Source of the DNA: a virus
Strand: one strand, 5' to 3'
DNA: 64,000 nt
Virus record (IMG/VR): IMGVR_UViG_3300020433_000743
Coordinates: 1-64,000 of that record
In this document: in pieces, positions 15,982-25,673 of the stretch
Layout: every line of letters starts with the position of its first letter
Numbering within the stretch: position 1 is the first letter of the stretch
Notes under the pieces: model-generated
What the model saw: only the letters and a program-made list of their open reading frames with translations
Databases searched by the model: none
Told to the model about the DNA's origin: nothing
Program-made: the position numbers and the translations under genes

Positions 15982-16644
15982 TTAATTTAACTTATAAAGA
16001 TTATGATCTGTATCATTATTTACTGTACCTAAAATTTCATACTTTTCAGTCATCTTAGGTAGGCCTAATTGATCCCATTTAGGTTCACTTAATATAGCAC
16101 AGTTTGTAACTTTTGGCAAAACAGTAAACATCTGTGCAACCTCCTCAGGAATGTGATCATTCCCATGGAAGAAATTTAATATTGAAACACATTCAAAAAC
16201 TGGTCGATCAAAGTAACCAAAGAAATCTATAAAGGTTCTAAAGTTTCCGATGTATCCATATTTCTTCCCACCATAATGATGTTCAAAAGCAGCATCAGAT
16301 GTTCTCACACAATCTTCTCTAGGGTCTACACCTACAGAAAATATATCATTCTTATTACATAGGAAAGAGAAATGATTATTAGCACATCCCATATCTAAAT
16401 TAGATTTGATATTGTTCTTCTTAAAAAGATCAATTACTTCCATCCAAAAATCATACCTTGTGTGTTTAGCATAAGCATCTTCCTTATAAAAATCAGTAAT
16501 ACCTTCATCATCAAAGTGACCCACACAATTTGCATGCCATCTGATATCTTGATTGTTACTATACCATCCACGTGTCTGAATGATATTATCATATGAATAG
16601 TCATTAAAACTACTCATCATATTAAAGATAGTGCTCTTTTCCAT
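15982..16644 (-). CDS. SAM-dependent methyltransferase-like protein
   Basis: 220 residues. NLDMGCANNHFSFLC near 92-106 looks like motif I of class I methyltransferases (DxGCxxxxxS) and SVGVDPREDC like motif II. No acceptor clue. Start at 16644 uses the ATG that overlaps the upstream stop (TAATG). Sugar O-methylation fits the operon. Confidence 0.7.
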   Translation of the reverse strand: MEKSTIFNMMSSFNDYSYDNIIQTRGWYSNNQDIRWHANCVGHFDDEGITDFYKEDAYAKHTRYDFWMEVIDLFKKNNIKSNLDMGCANNHFSFLCNKNDIFSVGVDPREDCVRTSDAAFEHHYGGKKYGYIGNFRTFIDFFGYFDRPVFECVSILNFFHGNDHIPEEVAQMFTVLPKVTNCAILSEPKWDQLGLPKMTEKYEILGTVNNDTDHNLYKLN

Positions 16645-17369
16645 TAGCAAATGTGAAAGTTATTTAAGTCTCTAGTATTACCACTTCGTTCCCATTCGTT
16701 ACGAACAATGCCTAACCAATCAAGTATTTCATATTGTACTTTCTTCTCATGAATAAACTCATAGAGATGTACCTCTGATGAAATATGTTTATCAGAAAGT
16801 TCTTGTAATCTATCAGCACTATACTGAGCATACTCTAACATATCAGCAGTCTTCATAGAAAAATATGTATCATTAAAATTATCCTTTTCATTACATCTAA
16901 CTGCACCATCAAAATATATGTGACAGTTTTGTACAACAACCGCACCTTCAGATACTGCACTTCTTTCAAATGAATAAGGACAAGTCCACATTCTTCTTCC
17001 AGTTACATAAGAAATATTATCATATTGAGGAAGTTCATCCTTCAGTTCTGATAATGCTTCATTCAACATTAATAATTCACCACAACCTTTATTTCTCTGA
17101 CCTGCATTAGCTTGACTTCCTAATGATATGATTTCCATGTTAGAAAAATATTCCCTTATCTTAGGGTTCTTAATTTCATTAGGATCATCAATAGTATTTT
17201 CAACCAATACCATATCATAATTACTAGGCATTATCCTCTCAAGTTGTTGAACTGTCTGATAATATTCCTCTTCCCTATAATCACATACAGATGGTTTAAG
17301 TTGTTCAGGCCTAATAGAACAAAATACTAATGCTAAGTTATTAGGTCTAATAATTTTAGGGGTTATCAT
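16644..17369 (-). CDS. Unrecognised protein of the glycan operon
   Basis: 241 residues, soluble, alpha/beta in appearance (LALVFCSIRP at the start, YDMVLVENT near 55, DNISYVTGRRMW near 117). The order of a beta strand, a short acidic loop and QANAGQRNKG resembles nucleotide-sugar glycosyltransferases of the GT-A fold, but no DXD is evident. Flanked by fcl and the methyltransferase with overlapping ends. Confidence 0.6.
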   Translation of the reverse strand: MITPKIIRPNNLALVFCSIRPEQLKPSVCDYREEEYYQTVQQLERIMPSNYDMVLVENTIDDPNEIKNPKIREYFSNMEIISLGSQANAGQRNKGCGELLMLNEALSELKDELPQYDNISYVTGRRMWTCPYSFERSAVSEGAVVVQNCHIYFDGAVRCNEKDNFNDTYFSMKTADMLEYAQYSADRLQELSDKHISSEVHLYEFIHEKKVQYEILDWLGIVRNEWERSGNTRDLNNFHIC

Positions 17370-18283
17370 TTTATATAATCCTGATAAGTTGATTTAATAC
17401 CGTCACGTAAACTAATAGTAGGTTGCCAACCCATTGATTTAATTTTACTCACATCAAGAACTTTGCGTGGAGTACCATTAGGTTTGGATGTATCCCATTC
17501 TATTTTTGTATTTCCAATAATACCACTAACAGTTTCAGCAAGTTCTTTGATAGTTATATCTTCTCCTGTACCTACATTGATGGGTGATGCTTCATTATAA
17601 TTATTGAGTAAAAGATGAAGTGCTTCTGCTAAATCATCCACATGAAGAAACTCTCTTCTAGCAGAACCATCACCCCATAGAGTAACTTTATCATGACGAA
17701 GATGTGCTGCCTCATGAAACTTACGTATCATAGCAGGAAGAACATGTGATTTTTCTAAATCATAGTTATCATTTGGCCCATATAAATTTGTAGGCATTAC
17801 TGATATAGCATTAAAACCATACTGTTGACGATATGCCTGACACATTTTAATACCTGCAATCTTAGCAGTTGCATAGGCATCATTGCTAGGTTCTAACGCA
17901 CCAGTCATTAGTTCTTCTTCTTTGATTGGTTGGTTAGCAAACTTAGGATAGATGCAAGATGAACCTAAGAAGATAAGTTTCTTTGCACCATAACGGTAAG
18001 CACAATCTATGATATTAGTTTGAATCATCAAGTTATCATAGATGAAGTGGGCTGGTGATTCGGTATTAGCACCTATACCACCTACCTTTGCAGCAGCAAG
18101 GAAGACATAATCTGGTTGATTAATTCTAAAAAATTGCTCTACTCTACTTTGAACTGTTAGATCCCAATGAGATGAAGGTGAAGATATGATATTATAAAAT
18201 CTTTTCTTCTTAAGCATACGGACTATAGCCGATCCTACTAGTCCTGTATTACCTGCAACATAAAATTTACTATTACTGTCCAT
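17366..18283 (-). CDS. fcl: GDP-L-fucose synthase
   Basis: 305 residues. [16 protein letters not shown] binds NADP(H), FLGSSCIYP holds the catalytic Ser and YATAKIAG the YxxxK pair; [14 protein letters not shown] is diagnostic of GDP-fucose synthase (WcaG/Fcl). Epimerises and reduces GDP-4-keto-6-deoxymannose to GDP-fucose, the donor for the GT11 at 5173. Overlaps gmd by 11 bases, giving the classic gmd-fcl pair. Confidence 0.95.
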   Translation of the reverse strand: MDSNSKFYVAGNTGLVGSAIVRMLKKKRFYNIISSPSSHWDLTVQSRVEQFFRINQPDYVFLAAAKVGGIGANTESPAHFIYDNLMIQTNIIDCAYRYGAKKLIFLGSSCIYPKFANQPIKEEELMTGALEPSNDAYATAKIAGIKMCQAYRQQYGFNAISVMPTNLYGPNDNYDLEKSHVLPAMIRKFHEAAHLRHDKVTLWGDGSARREFLHVDDLAEALHLLLNNYNEASPINVGTGEDITIKELAETVSGIIGNTKIEWDTSKPNGTPRKVLDVSKIKSMGWQPTISLRDGIKSTYQDYIK

Positions 18284-19277
18284 AAAGTACCATGTCTTCT
18301 ATTAATTGATCAAAAGTTATTTTAGGTTCCCAACCTAATTTTTCTTTTGCTTTGGTTGGATCTCCTAACAAAGATTCAACTTCAGCTGGTCTAAAGTATC
18401 TAGGGTTGACTTTAATGACCGTTTTTTGGGAGGTTAAGTCATAACCAAATTCATCCATTCCCTCACCTCTCCACTCTATTTTAAAACCGAAGAAGGGTGC
18501 TACCTTATTAACAAAATCTTTAACAGAGTATTGTTCTCCAGTAGCGATAACATAATCATCTGGTTCATCTTGCTGAAGCATTAACCACATTGCTTCAACA
18601 TAATCCTTTGCATGACCCCAATCTCTTTTTGCATTAAGATTACCGAGTTCTAATATACTCTGAAGTCCAACAGATATTTTTGATAGACCTTTTGTAATCT
18701 TACGAGTTACAAATGTCTCACCTCTTCTTGGACTCTCATGGTTAAAAAGAATACCAGTGCTGCAATGCATTCCATATGCTTCACGATAATTTTTAATTAT
18801 CCAATATCCATATAGTTTTGCAACTCCATATGGAGAACGTGGATGGAAAGGAGTGGTTTCTGTTTGTGGTGTTGCTTGCACAAGACCATAAAGTTCTGAT
18901 GTAGATGCTTGATATATTCTAACATCTTTCTCCATTCCTAGTGATCTAACTGCTTCAAGAACTCTAAGAGTTCCTATAGCATCTACCTGTCCAGTATATT
19001 CTGGTATCTCAAAGGAAACTTTTACATGACTCTGAGCACCTAGATTGTATATCTCTTGTGGTTTAACTTTTTGAATAACACTAATCAAACTAAAAGCATC
19101 AGTTAGATCACCAAAATGAAGTTTTAGTTTTGGATAGATATGATCTATTCTATCTGTGTTAAGTAATGAAGCACGACGAACAATTCCGTGTACCTCATAT
19201 CCTTTTTCCAATAGTAGTTCAGCAAGGTAAGAACCATCCTGTCCTGTAATACCTGTTATTAAGGCAACTTTAGTCAT
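18273..19277 (-). CDS. gmd: GDP-mannose 4,6-dehydratase
   Basis: 334 residues. [19 protein letters not shown] is the Gmd start, with [10 protein letters not shown] (catalytic Thr/Ser, Glu) near 125, [10 protein letters not shown] (YxxxK) near 150 and [16 protein letters not shown] near 178. Makes GDP-4-keto-6-deoxymannose, which Fcl converts to GDP-fucose and the DegT enzyme could convert to GDP-perosamine. Confidence 0.96.
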   Translation of the reverse strand: MTKVALITGITGQDGSYLAELLLEKGYEVHGIVRRASLLNTDRIDHIYPKLKLHFGDLTDAFSLISVIQKVKPQEIYNLGAQSHVKVSFEIPEYTGQVDAIGTLRVLEAVRSLGMEKDVRIYQASTSELYGLVQATPQTETTPFHPRSPYGVAKLYGYWIIKNYREAYGMHCSTGILFNHESPRRGETFVTRKITKGLSKISVGLQSILELGNLNAKRDWGHAKDYVEAMWLMLQQDEPDDYVIATGEQYSVKDFVNKVAPFFGFKIEWRGEGMDEFGYDLTSQKTVIKVNPRYFRPAEVESLLGDPTKAKEKLGWEPKITFDQLIEDMVLYGQ

Positions 19278-19795
19278 AATTCTTCGAAGGAATGTCCTTT
19301 TGTATCTTTGAGAGAAAGAATAGGATCACCATCAAGTGGCCATTCTATATCTACAGAATTCCACATCAAAGTTCTTTGATGTTGTGGGTAATAATAATCA
19401 GTACATTTATATTGAAACTCTGCAGTATCACTCAGAGTATAAAACCCATGAGCAAAACCAGGAGGAATCCAAAGTAGTTGTTCTGGTCTGTCTAGTACTA
19501 TACCAAGAGACTTACCAAATGTCTCAGAATGTTTTCTTATATCAACAAATGCATCATATACAGCACCCTGAGTACAACGAATCAGTTTACCTTGAGGATG
19601 TTCTATTTGATAATGAAGACCTCTTAGTACACCCTTAGAAGACTTTGAATGATTGTCTTGAACAAATTCATAGAAACCAATTTCTTTTTGAATTGCCTGT
19701 TCACTATAGGATTCCATAAAGAATCCTCTATCATCTTCAAACTTATCTACAGTAATAAGTAAGACATCAACTAGATTAGTTTCTTCTACTTTCAT
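19274..19795 (-). CDS. rmlC: dTDP-4-dehydrorhamnose 3,5-epimerase
   Basis: 173 residues. [19 protein letters not shown] (catalytic His) and [22 protein letters not shown] with [13 protein letters not shown] are the RmlC cupin signature. Acts after RmlB in dTDP-rhamnose synthesis. Overlaps rmlB by 20 bases. Confidence 0.95.
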   Translation of the reverse strand: MKVEETNLVDVLLITVDKFEDDRGFFMESYSEQAIQKEIGFYEFVQDNHSKSSKGVLRGLHYQIEHPQGKLIRCTQGAVYDAFVDIRKHSETFGKSLGIVLDRPEQLLWIPPGFAHGFYTLSDTAEFQYKCTDYYYPQHQRTLMWNSVDIEWPLDGDPILSLKDTKGHSFEEL

Positions 19796-20711
19796 ACCAT
19801 TGTATTGTTTTTAATAAACCCTCTTCCAGACTATGCTTAGGAGAGAAATCTAATTCAAACCTTATTTTAGCATTATTAATAGAATATCGCAAGTCATGAC
19901 CTGGCCTATCATCAACATATTCTATCAAATCCTCACTTGCATTCATCATTTTAATAATAGTCTTTACAAGATCGTTATTTGTAACTTCACATTCTCCACC
20001 AATATTATATTTTTCTCCTACCTTACCATTATTAAAGACATTAAGAATACCTTCACAATGATCTTCAATATAAATCCAATCTCTTATATTCTCACCTTCA
20101 CCATACACAGGTATCTTTTTACCCTCTAATATATTAGTAATTGTTTTAGGAATTAATTTTTCTAGATGCTGTCTAGGGCCATAATTATTAGAACAATTAG
20201 TAATAATAGTTGGGAGACCATATGTATTGTTATAGGCTTGTACAAAATGATCACTTGCTGCTTTAGATGCTGAATAAGGATTCATTGGATCATATGCGGT
20301 CATCTCAGTAAAGGATTGATCATACCATTTAAGAGAACCATATACCTCATCAGTAGAAATATGATGAAACTTTTCTACCTCATATTTAACTGCAAGATTA
20401 AGAAGATTTACAGTTCCTATAATATTAGATTGAATAAAAGGATCTGGATCATTAATAGAATTATCTACATGAGTTTCAGCAGCAAAATGAAATATAGCCT
20501 TTGGTTTATACTTTTCAAATAGTGTTGTTAACTGATCCTTAGATGATATATCTACCTGTTCAAGAGGATATCCTAACGGATATAAATTTTTTTTATTAGA
20601 AGCATATGAAAGTTTATCAACTACAACAATATCTTTATAGCCCTTTGATGATAAGTAATGTACAAAATTACTACCTATGAATCCTGCACCACCAGTAACA
20701 AAAGTAATCAT
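19776..20711 (-). CDS. rmlB: dTDP-glucose 4,6-dehydratase
   Basis: 311 residues. TGGAGFIGSNFVHYL, HISTDEVYG (Thr-Asp-Glu triad), YSASKAASD (YxxxK) and NNYGPRQ are all present. Converts dTDP-glucose to dTDP-4-keto-6-deoxyglucose. Shares one base with rmlA. Confidence 0.96.
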   Translation of the reverse strand: MITFVTGGAGFIGSNFVHYLSSKGYKDIVVVDKLSYASNKKNLYPLGYPLEQVDISSKDQLTTLFEKYKPKAIFHFAAETHVDNSINDPDPFIQSNIIGTVNLLNLAVKYEVEKFHHISTDEVYGSLKWYDQSFTEMTAYDPMNPYSASKAASDHFVQAYNNTYGLPTIITNCSNNYGPRQHLEKLIPKTITNILEGKKIPVYGEGENIRDWIYIEDHCEGILNVFNNGKVGEKYNIGGECEVTNNDLVKTIIKMMNASEDLIEYVDDRPGHDLRYSINNAKIRFELDFSPKHSLEEGLLKTIQWYESRRN

Positions 20712-21589
20712 TAATAATCCTCAATAATACTTTCAAGGTAATTACCATACCCACTCTTAGGATATGCCTTTGCTAATTGATATAGTTCTATACCATTTAT
20801 CCATCTATTTTTATATGCAACTTCTTCTGGACAGGATACTTTATATGATTGTATTTGTTCACAATTGGCTACAAAATTAGAGGCTAAAAGAAGAGAATCA
20901 AATGTACCTGCATCTATCCAAGTCATTGATCTGGTTAGATTTTTTACATTTAATTCTTCAGTTTCCAAATATTTTTTACAGAGATCTATAATCTCAGTCT
21001 CTCCTCTACTAGAGGGTTTTAATTGTTTTGCATATTCAATACATTTATTATCAAAGAAATATATTCCAATCAATGCCCTATTAGATTTTGGATGTTCTGG
21101 TTTCTCCTCGATTGATACTACATCTCCTTCATCATAACCATCAAATTCAATCACACCAAATCTTTCTGGATCTTTCACTGGATATGAAAGTATGGTTGCT
21201 CCTGTTTCTTTCTGTGCTTCTTGTAGAATAGAATCTAAATTATTTCCAAATATAATATTATCACCCAATACCATGCATACATTATCGTCACCGATAAAAT
21301 CTTCTGCAATTACAAATGCTTCTGGTAAACCATTTGGTTTGTCTTGTATCTTATATGTTATGTTTATACCCAGATGCATTCCATTTCCAAGTAGTTTTTT
21401 AAATTGATCTACCTGATCTTCATTTGTAATGATAAGTATATCCCTAATACCTGCAATCATTAATGTACATAGAGGATAGTATATGAGAGGTTTATCATAT
21501 ACATTCATCAACTGTTTAGATACTACTAAAGAGGATGGATGAAGACGAGTTCCACTTCCTCCAGCCAAGATAATACCTTTATACATCAT
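20711..21589 (-). CDS. rmlA: Glucose-1-phosphate thymidylyltransferase
   Basis: 292 residues. [15 protein letters not shown] is the nucleotidyltransferase start, followed by [18 protein letters not shown] and LGDNIIFG. Makes dTDP-glucose from glucose-1-phosphate and dTTP. Glucose-1-phosphate is the product of the phage glycogen phosphorylase at 57675-60068, a direct link between the two loci. Tandem ATG codons follow GGAGATC. Confidence 0.96.
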   Translation of the reverse strand: MMYKGIILAGGSGTRLHPSSLVVSKQLMNVYDKPLIYYPLCTLMIAGIRDILIITNEDQVDQFKKLLGNGMHLGINITYKIQDKPNGLPEAFVIAEDFIGDDNVCMVLGDNIIFGNNLDSILQEAQKETGATILSYPVKDPERFGVIEFDGYDEGDVVSIEEKPEHPKSNRALIGIYFFDNKCIEYAKQLKPSSRGETEIIDLCKKYLETEELNVKNLTRSMTWIDAGTFDSLLLASNFVANCEQIQSYKVSCPEEVAYKNRWINGIELYQLAKAYPKSGYGNYLESIIEDY

Positions 21590-21924
21590 GATCTCCCATA
21601 ATTATCATCAAAACGTTCTATATCATCTTCTTCAAGATAAGCACCACTTTGCACCTCAACGATTCTTAAGGGTATCTTACCACGATTTGATAGTCTATGC
21701 TTTGAACCTAATGGTATATATGTGCTCTCATTTTCTTTTATTATAGAGATTTTTCCATCCACTTCAACTTGAGCAGTACCTTCTACAACTACCCAATGTT
21801 CTGCCCTATGCAAATGTTTCTGTAAAGAAAGACTTGCATTGGGCTTAACTTCTATACGTTTTACTTTATAACGATTACCTTGGTCGATAACTTCATACCA
21901 ACCCCAAGGTCTTTCTTCTTTCAT
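21586..21924 (-). CDS. Mannose-6-phosphate isomerase-type cupin
   Basis: 112 residues. [27 protein letters not shown] and [10 protein letters not shown] form the cupin domain normally found at the C-terminus of bifunctional ManC/AlgA, here free-standing. It could supply mannose-phosphate for GDP-mannose, the substrate of Gmd, although no GDP-mannose pyrophosphorylase domain is present in the window. Start at 21924 (ATGA overlap); the longer frame lies in the upstream gene. Confidence 0.85.
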   Translation of the reverse strand: MKEERPWGWYEVIDQGNRYKVKRIEVKPNASLSLQKHLHRAEHWVVVEGTAQVEVDGKISIIKENESTYIPLGSKHRLSNRGKIPLRIVEVQSGAYLEEDDIERFDDNYGRS

Positions 21925-22157
21925 CTTGTAACATGATCCTGTACATAACATGGTACACCCGCAGGGTCTAACCATTTGGTGTATTCAAAATCTGCAATAG
22001 CTGTTTTCATTTGCATCCAATTATCACAAAGGTACATGTCTTTGTAACCATTGTGATTATTCCATTTTTGAATACGATAATCTGGATGTCCATTTTCTAG
22101 AAGATCAGGCATCTTTACATACCTGTATGGATCATGTTGATATAAAACTTCAATCAT
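21921..22157 (-). CDS. Small soluble protein at head of glycan operon, unknown
   Basis: 78 residues, aromatic-rich, no domain recognised. The start at 22157 is decided by a strong Shine-Dalgarno (GGAGG, 5 bases before ATG), better than the longer in-frame start. It immediately precedes the sugar genes with an ATGA overlap to the cupin gene. Confidence 0.7.
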   Translation of the reverse strand: MIEVLYQHDPYRYVKMPDLLENGHPDYRIQKWNNHNGYKDMYLCDNWMQMKTAIADFEYTKWLDPAGVPCYVQDHVTR

Positions 22158-22158
22158 A

Positions 22159-22554
22159 TTAACCTCCTGCAGCATCACATCCAATCTTACTACCTACAAC
22201 TGCACCTATTGGAATTGCCCACCAACGTCCATCTCCTTTGGACATAGCAGCTCCTGCAGCACCACCTAATAATGCACCTGCAACTTTTCCATCTGTACAA
22301 TCATTCTCATCATACTCAACTACAGACTCTCTTTTAAGAACACGATTAGTTGTATGATCATCAGGACAGGGATATTCAATTAGTTCATTAAAAGTTCTTA
22401 CAAAGCCAGGATCGTCTTTTGTACCTGGTACATACTCTTCTCTATATGTTTCTCTGTAACAAGTTTTGCTAGTTGTTTCCCATCTAATAACATCATCATC
22501 AGCAAGTACTGAAACAGGTGTGAGTGCTATAAGTGATGCAAGTAAAATTTTCAT
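22159..22554 (-). CDS. Secreted glycine-zipper protein
   Basis: 131 residues. Signal peptide MKILLASLIALTPVSVLA with a likely cut after VLA. The C-terminal 35 residues (VAGALLGGAAGAAMS then IPIGAVVGSKIG) form a glycine-zipper hairpin of the kind found in membrane-inserting or outer-membrane lipoproteins. Four Cys in the mature part could form disulphides in the periplasm. Likely an envelope protein acting during infection; function unknown. Confidence 0.75.
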   Translation of the reverse strand: MKILLASLIALTPVSVLADDDVIRWETTSKTCYRETYREEYVPGTKDDPGFVRTFNELIEYPCPDDHTTNRVLKRESVVEYDENDCTDGKVAGALLGGAAGAAMSKGDGRWWAIPIGAVVGSKIGCDAAGG

Positions 22555-22763
22555 AATGTTCCTGTAATGTCTTCTTCAATACAACTTAATACTTCACTAT
22601 AATCAGCATCTGGATCTTCTCCATTAAGTTGTAGTCCTTCACTCTCATAATATCTTCTAATCTTTTTGTAAAGTTTAGGATCTTTTACATCCAGATAGAT
22701 TTCTTTATTCACAGCAGCACGTAGTGTCTCTATGTTTTTCTTAAATTTTGAGTTGAGAGTCAT
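22551..22763 (-). CDS. Small soluble protein, unknown
   Basis: 70 residues, charged, largely helical in appearance, acidic C-terminus. Follows directly after the promoter at 22788-22816 (start of RNA about 18 bases before ATG), and overlaps the secreted glycine-zipper gene by 4 bases. No recognised domain. Confidence 0.7.
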   Translation of the reverse strand: MTLNSKFKKNIETLRAAVNKEIYLDVKDPKLYKKIRRYYESEGLQLNGEDPDADYSEVLSCIEEDITGTL

Positions 22764-22787
22764 TGCTCTATAACGGTTTACCCTTCT

Positions 22788-22816
22788 ATTATAATGGATA
22801 AATGTTATCTAGTCAA
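22788..22816 (-). promoter_or_regulatory. Host-type promoter TTGACT-17-TATAAT
   Basis: -35 TTGACT at 22811-22816, 17-base spacer, perfect -10 TATAAT at 22788-22793. It lies in the 57-base gap upstream of the 70-residue gene and is the best candidate for driving the 20-kb glycan operon as an early transcript. Confidence 0.75.
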
Positions 22817-22820
22817 GCAA

Positions 22821-23018
22821 TTAGTCTATTCCGTATGGTGTTAAATCGTATTCTATTTTAGATAAACCCTCTTCTTCCTTTGTATTAGGTTGACCTATCT
22901 TTTCTAGGATATCAGCAGGTATTTTTTTCTTTGTAATGTCGTAGGGTATGGGTGCGTTATTTACACATACCCTTACACATTCCCATTCTTCTTCAGTAAG
23001 AGAATAATTATTCGTCAT
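22821..23018 (-). CDS. Small acidic protein, unknown
   Basis: 65 residues, begins MTNNYSLTEEEWECVRVCVNN, acidic, two Cys close together (C14, C18). Overlaps the upstream membrane gene by 11 bases. No family recognised. Confidence 0.65.
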   Translation of the reverse strand: MTNNYSLTEEEWECVRVCVNNAPIPYDITKKKIPADILEKIGQPNTKEEEGLSKIEYDLTPYGID

Positions 23019-23310
23019 GGTTGTGTCTTAATTTATCCCAATCACCACCTTCATGGCCATGAGCAATACCTAACTCATGCATTCTAGCATGGTCTTTGAT
23101 AGGATCTTTAAGATCTTTACCACCTTTACCAAAAGTAGTATATAAACCATATCCTATGAGTGCTAGTACACATACTCCTATGAATACTAGAAAGGCAGCA
23201 CCTCCTTGTAGATGGCCTATTGGAATAATATATGCTTTACATGTTTGTGGATCAAACTTTTGCCAAGTACCAGGCAAAGTATAAACAGGTGGACAAGAGA
23301 GAAAAAACAT
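23008..23310 (-). CDS. Single-span membrane protein, unknown
   Basis: 100 residues with a short N-terminal stretch, one strong membrane helix at about 37-58 (FLVFIGVCVLALIGYGLYTTF) and a His-rich charged C-terminus (HARMHELGIAHGHEGG). The His residues might bind metal. Upstream neighbour is 4 bases away. Unknown function. Confidence 0.7.
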   Translation of the reverse strand: MFFLSCPPVYTLPGTWQKFDPQTCKAYIIPIGHLQGGAAFLVFIGVCVLALIGYGLYTTFGKGGKDLKDPIKDHARMHELGIAHGHEGGDWDKLRHNHDE

Positions 23311-23313
23311 AAG

Positions 23314-23709
23314 TTACCTTCTATTAATTATTATATCCCCATCATCATCGTCATCTTCTTCATCTTCATTCAATTCTTCAATCCTATCTTGTAAGGATTT
23401 ATGTAAAGGATCTCCTAGATTATGAAGTTCTGGCGAATCTAATTTGAATCTACTGCGATCAATTTGATCTGGTTCATCGAATCTTACTACTAATAACTCA
23501 TCACCGTTTTGGACATCTTCCATTTCGGGATGAGGTTTTTTAGTAACAGTCATCTTATCTATACTAAACGATCCTAAAGGAAATTGTGTTTTAGGTAATG
23601 GTTTCGTAACATCTGCGTATGCACTCCAACCACCAACCATTAATCTTATTGCGTATGCTAATAAGATAAACCAACATATTGCAAAAACAATTTCAGTTAC
23701 CGCGTTCAT
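23314..23709 (-). CDS. Membrane-anchored acidic protein, unknown
   Basis: 131 residues: N-terminal membrane helix at about 5-25, then a polar domain ending in a very acidic tail (ELNEDEEDDDDDGDIII). Start overlaps the stop of the 51-residue gene upstream (TAATG). Likely cytoplasmic tail; function unknown. Confidence 0.7.
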   Translation of the reverse strand: MNAVTEIVFAICWFILLAYAIRLMVGGWSAYADVTKPLPKTQFPLGSFSIDKMTVTKKPHPEMEDVQNGDELLVVRFDEPDQIDRSRFKLDSPELHNLGDPLHKSLQDRIEELNEDEEDDDDDGDIIINRR

Positions 23710-23864
23710 TAGATACCAGTTTCATCATCAACCAAAACTTTATGAGCCGTACCCATACCATCATATTTATCCGAGTCGTAGTAACCTCCTTTAGTTCCAA
23801 AAAACAATGTTAGTCCTACAAAAGGAACACAAGTAACTAACAATACAATAGCTAATTGATCCAT
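23709..23864 (-). CDS. 51-residue membrane protein, unknown
   Basis: N-terminal membrane helix (AIVLLVTCVPFVGLTLFFG) followed by the polar motif GGYYDSDKYDGMGTAH. TAATG overlaps at both ends strongly support translation. The shape, one helix and a short conserved tail, resembles small subunits of membrane complexes. Confidence 0.7.
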   Translation of the reverse strand: MDQLAIVLLVTCVPFVGLTLFFGTKGGYYDSDKYDGMGTAHKVLVDDETGI

Positions 23865-24241
23865 TATCGGTTGAATAGTCTTTGTATTGGTACTTGCTTT
23901 AATTTATCAATCACATCTACTTCTACTCTATCAACAATCTTATCAAGGACATCTATATCAATCTGCATAAAAGGTGGGATAATACCAAGTAGACGAAGTA
24001 AACCATCTACAAACAATGCAAGAGCAGTGAATCCAAGAATCATAGAGATAACCGTTGCGTCTCTATTATGCTTACGCATTGACTCTTCATCAATTCTTCT
24101 CGCTTCAGCAACTGCTACGTTAACTGCATACTCAATCATTCTATCTACTTCTTCTTTGGTATATGCTACTTTACGAATTCTCTCTTCCGACATTTTTGCT
24201 CCTACGTCTGTAAGGGGGAACTCTTTTATTAATTCTACCAA
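23864..24241 (-). CDS. Membrane protein with C-terminal helical domain, unknown
   Basis: 125 residues: charged helical N-terminus (about 20-60), a membrane helix at about 66-90 (VISMILGFTALALFVDGLLRLLGI), and a C-terminal segment with DxxVDRVEVDVIDKLK. First gene after the promoter at 24267-24295. Function unknown. Confidence 0.7.
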   Translation of the reverse strand: MVELIKEFPLTDVGAKMSEERIRKVAYTKEEVDRMIEYAVNVAVAEARRIDEESMRKHNRDATVISMILGFTALALFVDGLLRLLGIIPPFMQIDIDVLDKIVDRVEVDVIDKLKQVPIQRLFNR

Positions 24242-24266
24242 GACTGTCCTCCGTCTATTTGATTAT

Positions 24267-24295
24267 AGTATAACACCCACTTATAGGTTAGTCAA
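24267..24295 (-). promoter_or_regulatory. Host-type promoter TTGACT-17-TATACT
   Basis: -35 TTGACT at 24290-24295, 17-base spacer, -10 TATACT at 24267-24272, followed by the membrane-protein gene starting at 24241. Same -35 as several other promoters in this window. Confidence 0.65.
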
Positions 24296-24311
24296 TATAA
24301 ATTATATATTG

Positions 24312-24464
24312 TTAAGTAATTTCATGCAAGTGTGTTGATGGTCTTTTGCCCATCTTCACACTTCTATCTTGTTCCATCTGATACATTTTCTGCATCATGT
24401 CTTGTTTCTTTTCGATTGCGTCTATCTTTTTTTGAACTTCATTGAGTTCTTTCTTGATATCCAT
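24312..24464 (-). CDS. 50-residue coiled-coil protein, unknown
   Basis: Begins MDIKKELNEVQKKIDAIEKK and keeps a heptad-like pattern to about residue 35, ending in a basic tail. It fills the otherwise empty 300-base stretch between its neighbours. No strong Shine-Dalgarno, so the call rests on the coherent coiled-coil composition. Confidence 0.5.
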   Translation of the reverse strand: MDIKKELNEVQKKIDAIEKKQDMMQKMYQMEQDRSVKMGKRPSTHLHEIT

Positions 24465-24540
24465 ACGTCGTAAAAATTCTTCCCTTATGACCTCCTCACA
24501 AAGGGTAAATGCGGTGAGTTCTGGTCTAAGTATAAATTAT

Positions 24541-24795
24541 TTAGCGAACTTCGAAGTCTAACCTACGAACTTTACGCTTTCTACGATCCTCTTGCCACTG
24601 CATATCTTGGTCTGTTAAACCTTCTTTAACAGTTTTTTTATGTGAGTTTACAAGAATGATATCATCCATATTAACAGCAGATACATTACTACCTCTAATG
24701 GTCATCATGTTTGGACAACCACAAGAATAAGTTTTTCCACTATTAGCTTCTAACTCTTTACCACACGCACGACACCGTACTTTTAGTTTTTCCAT
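24541..24795 (-). CDS. Zinc-ribbon protein, unknown
   Basis: 84 residues. Two Cys pairs, CRACG at the start and CGC about 18 residues later, form a probable zinc ribbon; the middle NMDDIILVNSHKK and a basic C-terminus (DRRKRKVRRLDFEVR) suggest nucleic-acid contact. ATG overlaps the upstream stop (TGATG). Confidence 0.7.
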   Translation of the reverse strand: MEKLKVRCRACGKELEANSGKTYSCGCPNMMTIRGSNVSAVNMDDIILVNSHKKTVKEGLTDQDMQWQEDRRKRKVRRLDFEVR

Positions 24796-25379
24796 CAACA
24801 GTTTTTGTTAAGATCCTCAGCCATATTTCCACCAATTTCTGCACCTTGATCCATACCTATCATCGTAGCAGCACCTGCAAGTACCCAACCAACAAAAGGA
24901 ATAGAGGAGATACCAGTATTAGCAACAGCAGCACCAACTGAAGCACCGACCACTTTACCTGTTTGTTTTCCTCCACCGATTGCTTCGATGCAAGCTTCGC
25001 TTTTGTTACTGGCGATAGAATCGCCAACACCTCCTTTTACTTGCCACTCTTTTTGTATATGAACATCACCATCCATTGTGTATTCTTCTGTAATTTCTTT
25101 GGTTTCGTTTGCTAATCCTAAGAATCCACCCTTCTCTTTAATAGTAGTGGTTTTAAACATTGTCTTTGGATCATTTCCAACGTAACTCATCTTGTATCCT
25201 TCTTTGTCTGCTGATACAACATAAGATGTGTAAGGGCCTACAGGTGGTTGTATTACAGGTATATCACTTCGTCTTGCTATCATACCTATCATACCAATAT
25301 GAGAAAGACCAAGTAGTCCACCCGCACTGAGAGCGAACCACTTAGTCCAATTTATTTTCTTCTTTTCATCTTGATCCAT
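24795..25379 (-). CDS. Membrane protein with C-terminal glycine zipper
   Basis: 194 residues, start at MDQDEKKKINW (25379). Membrane helix at about 12-33, an exposed beta-rich middle with two Cys, and a Gly/Ala-rich hydrophobic hairpin near 135-180 (GKVVGASVGAAVANTG, WVLAGAATMIGMDQGAEIGG). Resembles in plan the secreted protein at 22159. Envelope location is likely; role unknown. Confidence 0.7.
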   Translation of the reverse strand: MDQDEKKKINWTKWFALSAGGLLGLSHIGMIGMIARRSDIPVIQPPVGPYTSYVVSADKEGYKMSYVGNDPKTMFKTTTIKEKGGFLGLANETKEITEEYTMDGDVHIQKEWQVKGGVGDSIASNKSEACIEAIGGGKQTGKVVGASVGAAVANTGISSIPFVGWVLAGAATMIGMDQGAEIGGNMAEDLNKNC

Positions 25380-25419
25380 AATATTAGCAATTACTAACGT
25401 ATATATACTACCAATAATT

Positions 25420-25491
25420 TTACCAATCTGGATAGAGATAATTGGCAAGAAGTATAATTAAAACAAATAATATAAAGTAAACTACTATCAC
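25420..25491 (-). CDS. Possible 23-residue membrane peptide (GTG start)
   Basis: A fully hydrophobic frame starting at a GTG that overlaps the stop of the upstream gene (GTGA). Ends NYLYPDW. Only the overlap and the hydrophobic pattern support it, so it may be chance in AT-rich DNA. Confidence 0.3.
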   Translation of the reverse strand: MIVVYFILFVLIILLANYLYPDW

Positions 25492-25673
25492 CAATCATCC
25501 TCCGCGTTCAAGGACTCTTGATATTCCATATTTTGTTTGCAATGTGCGTGAACATCAATCTCCATATTATAGTGAGCATGAGTATGAACTACCTGTATGA
25601 GGATGAGAGAACCCACCAATATACTATTGCACACTGTTAGTGGGTGAGTGATTGCATTAATTATTTTTTTCAT
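25488..25673 (-). CDS. Small membrane protein with His/Cys tail, unknown
   Basis: 61 residues: membrane helix near 10-28 (VCNSILVGSLILIQVV) then HTHAHYNMEIDVHAHC, a His-rich stretch that could bind a metal. ATG at 25673 overlaps the speD stop (ATGA), so it is co-translated with speD. Confidence 0.65.
   Translation of the reverse strand: MKKIINAITHPLTVCNSILVGSLILIQVVHTHAHYNMEIDVHAHCKQNMEYQESLNAEDDW

Noticed and set aside
19292-20522. Plus-strand ORFs opposite rmlB and rmlC
   Set aside because: They are shadows of strongly coding minus-strand genes, with no ribosome-binding site and no protein-like composition.
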